Assembly (NCBI GenBank): GCA_019022495.1
Contig: JAFEKR010000005.1
Location: forward strand, 2,542,001 to 2,606,000
Length of the DNA: 64,000 nucleotides
Source: Epichloe hybrida
Lineage: Eukaryota; Ascomycota; Sordariomycetes; Hypocreales; Clavicipitaceae
Direction: 5' to 3'
This document shows positions 1 to 11,438 of this stretch, in pieces. The translations under genes and the position numbers were made by a program. The notes beneath the pieces were generated by a model, which made no database searches, was not told the origin of the DNA, and saw only the letters and a list, made by a program, of their open reading frames with translations. Positions within the stretch are counted from its first letter, which is position 1. The number at the start of each line of letters is the position of its first letter.

Positions 1-1157
1 TAATTAGACTAGATTTACCTTATATCTAAAGTCTTAAAAAGGAACTTTATAAAGTCTATCTAATAGAAGATAGGGTGCTTGCTAAATTCTTCTTAGGGGT
101 TTAAATTATATAAGATAGACCTAATAGGGTACTAAAAATTCATTAATCTTAGTATATCTTAGAGGCTTTAAATTAATTTAATATACTAGATAGTAAGCCT
201 ATTGGCATACCTCTTTAGCTATGCTTTTTAGCTACGCAGACTACTAAGCTATTAATAGCTAGCGAAATTAAGCTCTATTAGTGCATTATAGGGACTATAA
301 TATACCTAATATTGCTTATAAGGCTAGACATAGCCTTTACACTTTAGTGGCTATCTACAGCACTAGCTAGGCCCTATATAGAGCACCTAAAAGCAGCTAA
401 AAATCTGCTAAGGTACTTATTAGGGACTAAATTCCTTGCTATAATCTATAGGGGAGACCCTAAAGGTATAGCTAGCAAAAGCCTAATAGGTTATTATAAT
501 AGTAATTTTGCAGGGGATAAAAAGACCTTTAAATTAACCTACACTTATCTATTTAAGCTAGCTAGCAGACCTATTAGCTAGAAATTAAAGAAAGCTAGTA
601 TCATAGCTTTATTAACATTAGAAGCTAAAGCTAACGCTATCTGCAAGACCTTCTAGGAGTTATAGTGGCTTTAGGGCTTATTTAAGGAGCTAGAAACCCC
701 TATTTCTCCCCCTATCTAGATATATTACGATAATTAAGGCGCTATAACCACTGCCTATAACCCTGCCTTATATAGCCATATAAAGCATACCTTACTAAAG
801 TTTAACTATATTAGGCAATAGGTTTTAGAGGGTTTAGCTAAGATTAAATATCTAGATACGAAGTTAATGCTTGCAAATAGCCTAACGAAACCGTTATCTA
901 GGCCTTTTTATTAGGCTTTTATTAGGCCCTTAGGGTTTAATAATCACTAAAAACTAATAACTAAATCCCTTTAATAAGAAACCAAAAACAACGCTAAAAA
1001 GGGAGCTATATTTAACAATAGCTAGGAATTTAAAAAGGGGGTCTTTTATCTTTTCCTGTTTTTCCCTTTTACTTATTTTTATCTGAAGTTATTATTTACC
1101 CTATAGTCTCCTTATACGCTTTTAATTACTTTTAATGTAATTCTTTTGTAAAGGGGG
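1..1157 (+). mobile_element. Ty1/copia relic (copia-A), RNase H end, 5' cut by window
   Basis: A RIP-degraded frame reads as the C-terminal RNase H part of a Ty1/copia polyprotein. Around 480-660 a GYYNSNFAGDKK-like stretch is followed by PIS-stop-KLKKASIIALLTLEAKANAI. Around 715-900 come IYYDN-stop-GAITTAYNPALYSH and then LANSLTKPLSRPFY. These match the order of copia RNase H (GYSDADFAGD, WKSKKQ, TEAEY, YCDNQGAI, ADxLTKPL). Stops sit exactly where Trp or Gln is expected (TGG to TAG, CAG to TAG), the RIP signature. A polypurine tract AAAGGGGG at 1150-1157 precedes the LTR. The element is dead. The family call is firm; the 5' part lies outside the window. Confidence 0.85.
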
Positions 1158-1961
1158 TATTAAAAATAAGACCTATTTTTAGCCCTTTCTAGTTAAAGGA
1201 CCTTTTTATTACTAGCTTACATTATAAGCCTAATAGCTACACTGTAGCTATTAATAGTCGCGAAGGTAGCTATTAATAGCTATAACTAACTATGTGAATA
1301 ACTAATTCAAATTAATTATGAATTATTTAATTGCGTTATAGCTGCAAGCGTAGCTATAATCACAGCGCCACTAGTAATTAGGTAAGCTAGGGTAACGTAA
1401 GTAAGTTACCCTGTACGCGGGTTACCCTATAGCTATCTTTAATAGCGATTTTCTCTTTAACTAGAGGTTATACAAAAGTCTTACATATAGCAAATTAAAG
1501 CTAGAAGACAGGGCTTTTATTTAATATAGGAATATTTTTTAGACTAAAATTTAGTGCATATAGGTTACTAGTTTATATAGTGGTGAGTTGATTTTTTGGA
1601 TTTTATATATAAATGAATTTTACGGAAAATAAAAAGTAGCCTATAAGACCTCTCTAGTAGTCCGAATTTACTAATATAGTTAGTAAGTATATAAGAGGAA
1701 GAAGATCTTTTTAATCTAGCTAGATAGCTAGGCCTCTTAATCTAACAGCCGCATTGCCTATATAACGTCACTAAAATCAATTCTATTAGTATATAAGATA
1801 TTGTAAAAGTCATTTAGATTGAATTTTTTTAGTTAATAACTGCTATAAACTTCCGTTGCGTTGCGTTAAATATTTAACGTGGTGGTTCTACTAGTCCCTG
1901 ACCGTAGAGTTACACCTGTACAGCTGTTGCCAGCCGGCAACTAGCTCCATACATTTCAACA
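1158..1961 (+). repeat. 3' LTR of copia-A
   Basis: It begins TATTAAAAAT (a RIPed TGTTAAAAAT) immediately after the polypurine tract and ends TACATTTCAACA, giving TG...CA-type ends over about 804 bp. Its last 50-60 bases (GTACAGCTGTTGC..., ending TACATTTCAACA) resemble the end of the LTR at 12664-13041, so the two belong to related families. Several CpG/CpA-bearing patches survive at 1840-1960. The left end rests on the polypurine tract; no second LTR is available for comparison. Confidence 0.6.
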
Positions 1962-2888
1962 ATAGTAATAGTAAGGGCTAGGAAATTCCTAGATACTACT
2001 AATACTAGAGAGTAAATTATAAACTATTAGATTAGTATAAAAGACACACTCTAATTTTAGGGGTAAATATAGGTTCTTAAATAAGAACTATTAACTATAA
2101 TATTCATATAATAGGTTTATAACTTACCCTTATTAAGTTACCTAGGCTAGAATATAACCTTTAAGGCACTTTAAAGGGACTTCTATTAGGATAGTATATT
2201 ATAGGATATAGCTTAATTTATATAAAACTATTACTATTATAAAGAATAAAAAAGCTAATACCTATAATAAGGCTTATTAAAGCTAATTTTACTACCTAAT
2301 AGGTACTAGTTATAAATATCTATTAACTTTATAACTAAGCTACTAGCTTAGGATTAAAACTAGCTATAGTTCCTAATAGTTATTATAGACTAGCTATCTA
2401 AGTATATTTAGTTAAAGGTAATAATATTAATAAAGGCTACAGTATATATAAAATAATTTAAGTATTACTAGTAGTAATTTTATAGGTTTCCTATATAAAT
2501 TATTATAAACTATAGGTTAAATTAGCTTAGTAGCTTTTAGACTAAGCTCTATAAGAAAGTTAGCACTTAATAATTACTTTTTATATTATACTACTTATAA
2601 ATAAATAGTAGTATAAAAAAGGCTAACTAGGAAGTATAAGTAATACTATAAGTAATGCTTTTATTCTCTTAATTTAAATAGCTAGACTATCTCCTAGCAT
2701 ACTAATTAGTATTAAATGATAGGGATTTATTAGTAATAGAAGTAAGTATAAATATAGCCTTATATAGTTTTAATATACTAGTAATCTAGGAGTTATTACT
2801 AATAGGTTTATTTATAACCTTAGTAAAAGGTAAGGCCTAGGCCTTTTTATAGTATCTTAAGAGTAGTATAGATTTAACATAAGCTATA

Positions 2889-3158
2889 TGTTAGGAGCGC
2901 AGAGGTCAGAGATAGGATATTTATCAAAGCGAGTCTTTAGAGAACCTTTAGGCTATATAAATAATAAAGAGGCTAGCTAGCTATAAGATAGCTATATACT
3001 TATAAAGTAAGGTATTTATTAAAGACTATATATATTATTAGTGCTAGGTTAAAGATTAAAACCTTTATATACTTACCCCTAGCTAGTATTAATCTAGTAG
3101 TGACTGTAATAGTCTTAGCTATCACTTCGTTCTTAACCTTTTAGTGCAAGCCGTAACA
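2889..3158 (-). repeat. Solo LTR, 270-bp family, copy 1, TSD CTATA
   Basis: It runs from TGTTAGGAGCGC to GCCGTAACA and is an inverted copy of 8855-9124 and 24714-24983. It is flanked by the perfect 5-bp duplication CTATA at 2884-2888 and 3159-3163, so it arrived as an LTR element and recombined to one LTR. It interrupts gypsy-B and is therefore younger. It keeps some CpG, CpA and TpG but is partly mutated. Confidence 0.85.
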
Positions 3159-3498
3159 CTATAATAGCTTTTATATAGTAATACTAATAGCAAGACATAA
3201 ATAGTAGTTATAGGCCTATAGAATAATTCTAGGTAAGGGACTATATATAGTTAAGCCTTTAGAATATTAAGATAAACTAACCCTATAAGAAGTTAAATTA
3301 AGTTATAGCTAAATATAAAGTGCTTAAAGTTCCTATACCTTTAACTATAAAATTAAATATCCTAAGGGAACTATATCCTATCTTTTATATAAATCTAGTG
3401 TAGTATATAGTAAATAACCTATTACTAAGTTAAAAGCTAGCTAATAAGTAGCTATTACTAGAGCTTATTATAATAAATACTAATAAGAGTCTTTTAAA

Positions 3499-3625
3499 GT
3501 ATTAGGTAAAGGAGATTCTTATAGCTAAAAATATACTAGGTTAAGGATTAAACTAAAATATTTTAGTTAAGTAAAAAGGTTATATCTAGCTAACTTAGAA
3601 ACTATGAGAAAGTATATAAGATATA
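3499..3625 (+). pseudogene. Chromodomain remnant of gypsy-B integrase
   Basis: The frame reads VKEILIAKNILG, then NILVK-stop-KGYI, then LT-stop-KL-stop-ES. This is the fungal gypsy chromodomain pattern (VEEIL..R...G, LVKWKGY..PTWEP.E) with each Trp replaced by a stop (TGG to TAG/TAA/TGA). In intact chromoviruses this module tethers integrase to modified histone tails and steers insertion to heterochromatin. Here it is only a fossil that dates and types the element. Confidence 0.8.
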
Positions 3626-3799
3626 GAGGCACTTAACTAATTTAAATTATAATAAGGTAATATATAAATAAGTAATAGCCTAAAAAGGGTATAGTTTAAT
3701 TTAGCTATAAAAAATTAATATACTTAGGTTTTATCTAGTATATACATACTTTAGTGCTAAGTTTTTACTATAATAAAAAGTAATTAAGAAAGGGGGGGG

Positions 3800-5444
3800 T
3801 GTTATTAAAATTATTATATTAGTAATATAACTTAGTAATAGTATAAGCTAGCTTTATAATAGTTTTAGCTATTTATTAGACTTAGGTATTACTTACTTCC
3901 TAGGTAAAGATAAACTAAGTTAAATTATTGTTTATAGTTCTTATACTATAAAAAAATTTAGTAACTAGATTATTATAGCTATAATAAGTAAGTATAGTTT
4001 AGGTAAGTATAAGCTACTATACCTTAGAGACACCCTAGGTATAAGCTATACTTATAGGGAATAAGGCTAGAGGTTAGGCCTTAGCTAGGTTAATTTAGGT
4101 AATAGCTAATATACTATTAAAATACTTATAGTAGTAAATAAAAGTTTTAGTAAGGACTATATATTATCTATTAGTAAATATAGTTTACTTTATAGCTAAA
4201 GTATTAATAGCTTAGCTAGTAGCTAAAAGGGTCTTAAGATATTTAAAAGCCTAATAAAGTTTTAAGTTAGTATTATATAGGTATATCTCTTAAATATATA
4301 AGTAATAAGTAATATAATATAAGGTATAAGCCTAGTTTACCCTAAGGTATAAGTATGTTTTTCTTTAATTTAAAGATTATTAATATAAAAGCTATAAGGG
4401 AACTAATATTCCTTACTATTAGAAAGGGCTTTATTATTAAAGTTACTTTCTAGGATATACTTACTTAAATAAGTGCCTTTAGTAAGGGTAAAAGAAGGAG
4501 AAAAAGAGAGAGAAAGTATAGTAATAGTAGCTTAGCTAGTAGTTATAATAATATTAGTTATAATATAGTGTAAATAAAATATAAAAAAAAGGCTTTAGTA
4601 TTATATAATAATTAATAAAAAGGGATAAGAAAGGTATAAAAAGGAAGTATTATAGTATTATAAAAAATAAAGAAAGTAAAATTTATAGAGAGAAAGTAAG
4701 ATATTTATATCTCTAGAGAAATTAGTTAAACTCTAGTTAAAATAAATTTTTATTATATTTATAATAGTAAGCTAGGGATAAGTAAGGGTAATATATTATA
4801 TAATAAGGGGTTAGGTAATTAGTAATAAGGGGATTATTTAGGGTAAAGTTAGAATTTAGTAAGTAATAGATAAAATATAAGATTAAGGTAAAGGTAAAAT
4901 ACTAGATAAAGCATAGAGATAGCTAGTAATAAAAGTATAAAAAAAATAAGCTAGTGTTTTTAAGGGGTAAAGTTAAATTAAAGTAAACTTACCTATATAG
5001 TAAGGTAAGGTAAAAGTAAGCCTATACTAAAAAATTTTATAGCCTATATAGTATAAGTATAACCTTACTAAGTAGCCTATATAATCAGAGATAGCTTTAC
5101 TTATACTTTTTTAAGAGCTTATATATTAGGGGCTTATATTTATTATTTACTTACTTTAGAATAGGAGGGGGAAGGGAGAGATTAGTAAAGGGGTATATTA
5201 TAGACTTAAGCTATAAGCTTAGGTTAAGTTAGGCTCTAGAAAGTATATAAAAAGTCTTTAGAAAGTATATAAACTATATATAGTAAGGTTAGGGCTATAT
5301 ATAAACTACGTATAGGCTACATATAAGCTACTATAAATCTAGGGGCTATATAACCCCTAGTATAGTTCTTTTCTTTTTCTATAAGAATAATATTCTCACT
5401 TTAAACGCTTATACGTAGTAGCCATAAGGCTAGTTTATCACATT
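3800..5444. other. AT-saturated block: probable gypsy-B LTR and unassigned repeat
   Basis: The TGTTATTAAAA start at 3800 follows a polypurine tract and is a good LTR start. The stretch ends near TAGTTTATCACA at about 5444, just upstream of copia-C coding sequence. Runs such as GTATATAAA around 5240-5300 look like LTR TATA motifs. 1.6 kb is long for one LTR, so more than one repeat may be joined here. No reading frame can be assigned. Confidence 0.35.
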
Positions 5445-6129
5445 ACCTTAATAATACTAAATATACTAATATTTAATTTAAGTATTAGATTAAGTAATAA
5501 AAAAGCTATACTAAAAAGCATTAATATATAAGATTAATAAGGTTTAGGGTTTTAATATAATTTATAACTTTAATTTACTAATTAAAGTATATTTTAACCC
5601 TAAATAAGTAAAAACTAAGTTTATATAACTAGTATAAACCTTAAACTCTTTTTCTATAAATATAACTCTTTAAGGTATTACCTTTAAGTATACTAAATAC
5701 TATAAAGTAATATAAGCTATAAGCTTAGTAATTAGAAAAGGAAGCTATATAATAACTCTTAGAGATTACTTAGACTAAAAGAAAGAGAAATAGTAAAGCT
5801 AAAAGAATAGCCTTAAGAAATACCCTTATTATATAAGAAAGGCACTAATTACTTACTTTTACTTTTCTTAAGTATACTATAGCTTATACTATATAGTAAC
5901 TAGTAAGAAAGCTCTAGGATTTAAGCCCTTTAAAAAGGTTAATTATAAGAAAGTTAAGGAATACTATAAGAGCACTAAATAGAAAAACCTATAATCTAAG
6001 GTAATAAAGGATAAGTAAGTAATAAAAGGTATTAAAGATTATAAAGGAGAAAAGTTACTTAGTGCTATTATAGTAGTAATTATTAACCCTAAAATTCTTA
6101 AGAGTATTTTACTAGCTTAGGGAAGCTAT

Positions 6130-6366
6130 ATGATGCTTAAAAATATAAAATATATACTTTTTAAGAGCACTCTCTTTAATAACTATAGCGCTCTTTATAT
6201 TATAAATAATATTAGTTACTTTAAACTTAAAACCTTTAAAGAAATATTTAATAATTACCTTAAGGCTAGAATAACCTCCTTTAAAATTACTAAAAGAGGT
6301 ACTTATATAATTAAGAATATTTTTAATAGACTAAAAGGAGACCTTATAGAAAGCCTTACCTTATAA
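6130..6366 (+). pseudogene. Copia-C protease remnant (78-codon open stretch)
   Basis: The open stretch lies in the protease/GAG-pre-integrase part of copia-C. It reads ALYIINNISYFK near residues 21-32, matching the copia pattern SGC..H..NN..YF, and RGTYIIKNIF near residues 57-66. The catalytic D-S-G region upstream reads FKSTLFNN and has lost its Asp and Gly. It is open only because no Trp/Gln codons fall inside it; it is not an independent gene. The initiator Met is fortuitous. Confidence 0.7.
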
Positions 6367-6679
6367 AATATTACACTTATACATAGGTTTTATATAAATA
6401 TTATATTAGAGAGCTTTCTTTTAAAGAAAGGTATTTAGTATTATAGAGTAAACTACTCTTTATATATTAGACCTTTTTATAAGAGCTTATTATTAGTAAA
6501 GCTTTAGAGAAAGTATAATATTATTTTCCTTTAATATAAGCCTTTTTTTTTCTTATAAGAGTCTTAATTAAGTAGTAAATTTAGCTATAGCACTAGTAAT
6601 ATTCTTAATAATTAATTTTAAAGTATACTATAATATATAATACTTATAGTATAGTTACCTAACTAGAGACTTATGCCTT

Positions 6680-7950
6680 ATATAAGTAAACCCTAAAGAA
6701 CTTTAGTATCTTTAATCTAGGTATTTTAGTAAGAATACTCTAGCTAAGAGTTATACTTATATAAGGGGAGTATAGTTATATAAAGCTAAGTATAAAGACT
6801 ATAAGATATATTCTTTAGTTTACACTTACTAAGTTATTTTAAGAAAACTACTAGAATATATATTACTAAGGCCTTTTTAGAGAATTTATTAGGATTTTTA
6901 AGACTATAAGCCTAGCTATAATAGTATAAACTAGTTAATAGTTATAAAAGATAAGTTTTTAGGCATAATTTATATTTATATATTACCTAATAAGTTATAG
7001 GTAATAGTATTTAATGTGTTAATTTACATTAAATAGTGAATTATAAGGTAATTGAGATTATTAATTATAAATATTAGGTAAGATTATAAAGGAGCTATTA
7101 TTAGTTAATTTAGGAATATAATCTTTTAAATATAAGCATGCTTATAAGGTATTAATCTTAAGCTTATGCCTTTATACACTTATAAGCCTAACGGAGTTAC
7201 GAAGAGTGTAGGGTAAATAATCATATTATAATTAAATGCAACTAAGCATTTGGTTGTTAATTGTTTTACTAGCTGGGTATTGCTAGCAATTGTGTTATAA
7301 AAAATCAGATGCATTGGCTATAACCAATGAGGTAAAAAAAAAATTAAAAATCAATAATTAAATACAATGCTTATAGGCGCATAGCTTCCACTAAACCTAT
7401 AGCTAGAGAGCATATAAGTAGTAGTGTACCTATATAATATAAGTCTTATTTAATAATCTAGGTAAAAACACTATTAAAAACCCTAGAAATCTAGTTTTAT
7501 AATAATACTTAACTACTAATTAAGGAGCCTATAGCTAAGCTAAGGCTAGATTAGAGCGGGTTATACGTATATAGCTACTGCGCTTATCCCCTTAAAAGGG
7601 ATTATAAGGCTAATAAATATAGATAGTTTTATAAGATAAATCCTAGGGGTTATATTAAATATCTTATTAAGTACTTTGCCTTTAATATATATTATATTTA
7701 GATTCTAAGACTAGGAAAGGTTATAATAATAAGAAATATTATGTTTCATAAGTTAATTTTTTATAATCTAGTAAAGGAAAGCATAATAAAGCTATTAATT
7801 AATAAGCATAAGTTATAGTTCTAAGCCCTTAAAATTAACACTAAATTAAATAAGGAATTAAATCTTTTTCTTATAGTAACCTTAATTAAACTATAATGGG
7901 ATTAAACTAAGAGTTTAAACTTAGGGGTAAAAGCTCTATAAAGTTCTTAA
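6680..7950 (+). pseudogene. Copia-C integrase remnant split by N1
   Basis: Before the insertion the frame reads like the catalytic core, with IRQDYKGAI near 7080, LTP/LMPLYTYKPNGV near 7160-7200, and GQII near 7215. After the 114-bp N1 insertion (7242-7355) it resumes with MLIGA and SLYN, then LRLE-stop-AGYTYIATALIPLKRDY near 7545-7600 and NPRGYIKYLIKYFAFNIYYI near 7645-7690, the conserved copia integrase C-terminal block. Gln/Trp positions are stops. Integrase would have inserted the cDNA; this copy cannot. Confidence 0.75.
7242..7355 (+). mobile_element. N1 non-LTR insertion, 5'-truncated (114 bp)
   Basis: This short 3' fragment of the N1 family is flanked by a 12-bp duplication AATTAAATGCAA (7230-7241) and AATTAAATACAA (7356-7367; one G-to-A difference). 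It contains the hairpin CATTGGCTATAACCAATG and ends in an A-rich tail finishing AAAAATCAAT. Variable 5' truncation, a fixed 3' end and a long variable TSD are the hallmarks of target-primed reverse transcription (LINE/SINE-like). CpA/TpG are well preserved, unlike the host element. Confidence 0.85.
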
Positions 7951-8854
7951 CTAAAGAAAAGAAAATCTATATACCTTAATAAGTAAATTAGACTTTAAAT
8001 ACCTTAGCTATTACTAAATCTAATAATTAAAGAGTAAGAGACTCCTAATCTAGAAGCTTAGTAAAGTAAGAAGGAGTATAATACTTTAGATTTATATGCT
8101 TAAGAGATTAATATAATAATAGATTTTATAAATAATAAGTAAGATATTACTATAAGGGCTTAGGAAAGCTAATATCCTTATAAGGTTTTAGAATACTAAG
8201 TATATAATACTAAGGACTAAGTTATTAATAACTTAATAGGTAATAAACTACCTAAGCTAGTAAATAAAGTAAAGAAAAACTAGTAATAAGATAAACCTAT
8301 AGAAGTAAATACTAGGCTAGTTACCTATATAAAGGGCTTAAAGGTAGCTCTAGCTATATAGTTAGAAATTATAGACTAAAGCCTTAGAATAGTAATATAT
8401 AAAGGTATATAAATAAGCTTAAGATTATAAATAAAAAGAGCATAGGGTAATATTTCTTCTTACACTTAACTAATAAGAAGAAAAAGAAAAGGACTTAATA
8501 AAGCTCTTATTAATAACCTCTAGGATTTAAAGGATCTCTTTATTAAGTTTAGAAAGACTAAGGAAGGAGACTCTTATAAGCTCTTTCTAGGAGATTTAGA
8601 TTTTAGGTATTATAAAACTATGTTTTTAGTAATTAATATATATTATAATAAAGAAAATAGATTATACCTTAACCTAAAGAGAAAGGTAAGGACTATTTAT
8701 TAATTAAATCTTACTAAACCTCTAAAGTTATAGAAAAAGGTAGAGGACTATTTATTTAAAGAGAAATAGTTAAAGGTAATAAATAAAGAGATTAATAATA
8801 GCTAAAAGAATAAGAAATATAGTAGTAAATAAAGCGTTTTATAGTATAATTAAA

Positions 8855-9124
8855 TGTCACGGCTTGCACCGAAAGGCTGTAAACGAAGTGATAGCTAAGA
8901 CTATTGCAGTCGCTGCTAGATAGATACTAGCTAGGGGTAAGTGCGTGAAGGTTTTAATCTCTAACCTAGCACTAATAATATGCGTAGTCTTTAATAAATA
9001 CCTTGCTTTATAAGCACGTGGCTATCTTATAGCTAGCTAGCCTCTTTATTATCCGCATAGCCTAAAGGTTCTCTAAAGACCTGCTTTGATAAACATCCTA
9101 TCTCTGACCTCTGCGCTCCTAACA
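8855..9124 (+). repeat. Solo LTR, 270-bp family, copy 2, TSD TTAAA
   Basis: It runs TGTCACGGCTTG...TGCGCTCCTAACA, flanked by perfect TTAAA duplications (8850-8854 and 9125-9129). It is the best-preserved member: CpG, CpA and TpG are frequent, in strong contrast to the surrounding copia-C. It is opposite in orientation to copy 1. It splits the copia-C region between integrase and reverse transcriptase. Confidence 0.9.
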
Positions 9125-9366
9125 TTAAAGCTATTATTATTAAAATAAGTGTTTTCTTATAAGTTTAATAAGAAGGGGACATTAGTCTATTATAAAGCGC
9201 GTTTATATGTGCGTAAAGACCTCTAAGATATCTCTAAAATTAAACAAACCTATGCTATAATACTTACTATATATATATTCTATATATTTATAGCTTTAGT
9301 TACTAGATTTAATATAGAGACTAGGTGATATAATATTAAGAATGCCCTTCTTTATATAAAATATAT

Positions 9367-10178
9367 CCCCTCCTAAGCACGAGGTAAAACTGCTTAGTAT
9401 TTTATAGCCTAATACCCTATTCTTTTATCTTCTTCTTATTTACCTTATATGTCTTATTATTTATATTACCTTTGCTTTTTAGTATTTTTTCCCTTACAGT
9501 ATAAATACTATTAATTATCTCTAGGTTAGATTTATCTTTACTTCCCTTCCCTTTACTTTTTTTCTCTTTTACTATATTATTTAATATTTTAGATAGGGTA
9601 ATATTCTTTTTATTACCCTTAGCTATACTATTATCTAATTAGTTAGGGGTTAATTAGTTAATTAGTAACGTAAAGCTTACCTAGTAATTTAGGTGTAGTA
9701 TATTTGTTAGGTTATATGTGTCTTATAGAAACTATTAATTACGTTTACTAATTTTAAGTAAAGCGAATTAAATTATAGATAAGTAAGTATAGGTTATATT
9801 TAGTTTGCCTTAGAGCTTTAAAGCATAAGTGGTAAGCTATAAGATAAAAGAGATATAAAGAGATAGAATAAATATAGTTATAGAGGAAGGGGGGATAATA
9901 TTAATTTATACTATAAGTAAAACTTAAATAAATTTAAGTTTAACTATAGTTATAAATTATAACTATATCTTATGCTAATATAGCTATAAAGTTTATTATA
10001 AACTTTGCTTTAACCTTATAGCCCCCTATATTTATAACCTTAGAGCTTATTTATTACTATAGATTTAAGCATTTAGTTATTAATTGTTAGACTAGCTAGG
10101 TATTGCTAGTAATTGTGTTATGGAAAATCAGATGCATTGGCTATAAATAATGAGGTAAAAAAAAAATTAAAAATCAAT
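9367..10178 (+). mobile_element. N1 non-LTR insertion, long copy (812 bp)
   Basis: It sits inside copia-C reverse transcriptase and is flanked by ATAAAATATAT (9356-9366) and ATGAAATATAT (10179-10189), an 11-bp TSD with one RIP-type difference. Its 3' end has the N1 hairpin region and the A-rich tail ending AAAAATCAAT. Positions about 9600-10178 match the inverse complement of 27035-27688; the first ~230 bp are not obviously shared. No coding frame is recognisable, so it may be a SINE-like or 5'-truncated LINE copy. Confidence 0.8.
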
Positions 10179-11438
10179 ATGAAATATATAAAGAATAAAA
10201 TACCTATAATATATAAACTTCCTAAAGGTTTTATAATACTTAGAGAATATATAGAATTACTTAAGGCCCTTTATAAATTAAAGGACTTCTTATAACTATA
10301 GTTTAAGAAATTAAGTAAGTCTTTTAAGAAGCTTAGGCTTAAATTAAGTAAAGAGAAACCTTACTTATTTTATAAAAAAGATTAGACTATTTTCCTTATA
10401 TTCTTTATAGATAATATTCTTATAGCATTTTATAAGAATAATAAAGAGATTACTAACTATATTTCTAAGGGCCTAAAGGAGGTATATAAATTAAATAAGA
10501 AAGGTAAAGTAAGATTTTTCCTAGGGATTTAGATTATTAGAGACTAAGTATAATAAAGGGTATATCTTAGTTATAAGGTATATATTAATAAGATTAAGGA
10601 AAAATTTAGGTAAGTAAGAAAAGGTACTTTTCTTACTATACTAATCCTTATAGTAAAGTATTATAAGTTTAAGGGTAAAGCTAAGAAGTAAGTAATAAAG
10701 ATTTACTAAGAGAAAATTAGATTAATCCTATATACTATAATTATAATTAGGCCTAATATAGCTTTTATAGTAGTGAAGTTATTATAATACCTTATAAATC
10801 TAAGACTAAAGTATATAAAAGTAATAAACTAAGCTATTTACTATTTACTTATTATAAGTAAACTTACATTATACTATAGTATAACTACTAAACTATAAGC
10901 TCTTTAAATCTTAAGTAATACTTTCTTTATAAATAATCTCAAGACTTATAAGTTATTATAAGAATACTTAATTACTCTCTTTAGTAAACTAATTATCTAG
11001 AAAGCTATATATCTAAATAATAGTAACTATATCTATAATAAAGGCTAAATTACTTACTTTATAATAAGTAATAAAGGAGACTATAAGTTTATAGTGCTTA
11101 TTCTAGGATATTAAGTTTAATACCTATAAAGATTAGGTTATTAATTATAATAATTAATGAATAATTTAGCTTATACTTAATAAAAGTAAATAATTAAATA
11201 CTTAACTATATTATATTAATATTTATAATATATAGTTAAAGTAAGAATTTAAGAAAGGAAGCTTTAAAATCACGTATTTACTAATAGTAAAGATGCTTGC
11301 TAATAGGTTTATAAAGGCGTTAAATTATTAGCACTTTAAACGCTTTAGATCAATACTTAGTCTAGTGAATTTATATATACTATGTAATATTTAAGGCGTA
11401 TAAGTTACTAAGTAATTATAAGCATGTTAATAAGGGGG
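10179..11438 (+). pseudogene. Copia-C reverse transcriptase/RNase H remnant
   Basis: The first open piece, starting inside the N1 tail, reads YKLPKGFI and LLKALYKLKD (RT 'PPGF...ALYGLK'). Then come FFIDNILIA at about 10400-10420, VRFFLGI, and RPNIAFIVVKLL near 10750 (RT C-terminus). The YVDD box is IDN: the second catalytic Asp (10413-10415) is AAT, the expected TpG to TpA change in GATGAT. Beyond 10850 the RNase H part and an EYIPT/ADGFTKAL-like tail follow with stops at Trp/Gln. The Met at 10113 lies in the N1 insertion and is not a real start. Confidence 0.8.

Larger units (their letters stand above)
1962..3799 (+). mobile_element. Ty3/gypsy relic (gypsy-B), C-terminal pol
   Basis: This is RIP-saturated sequence on the plus strand. 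The recognisable part is the chromodomain-type C-terminus at about 3340-3620, preceded by a LPRELYPIF-like stretch typical of the segment between integrase and chromodomain. Upstream (1962-2888) long semi-open frames are consistent with RNase H/integrase but show no motif I can name. A 270-bp LTR is inserted at 2889-3158. A poly-G polypurine tract (AAGAAAGGGGGGGG, about 3788-3799) and a TGTTATTAAAA start at 3800 mark the probable 3' LTR boundary. Non-functional. Confidence 0.6.
5445..11438 (+). mobile_element. Ty1/copia relic (copia-C), gag to RNase H
   Basis: One RIP-degraded polyprotein can be followed in copia order: gag-like 5445-6100, protease 6120-6370, integrase about 6680-7950, reverse transcriptase about 9125-9366 resuming at 10179-10720, RNase H 10730-11110, and an ADGFTKAL-like tail near 11290. 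It is interrupted by N1 insertions (7242-7355, 9367-10178) and a 270-bp solo LTR (8855-9124); the coding frame resumes on the far side of each. A polypurine tract (TAAGGGGG) at about 11431-11438 marks the start of its 3' LTR. Trp and Gln codons are converted to stops throughout. Confidence 0.8.

Noticed and set aside
10113..10295. 60-codon open frame as a small gene
   Set aside because: It starts inside an N1 insertion tail and runs into copia-C reverse transcriptase; it is a chimera of two transposon relics.
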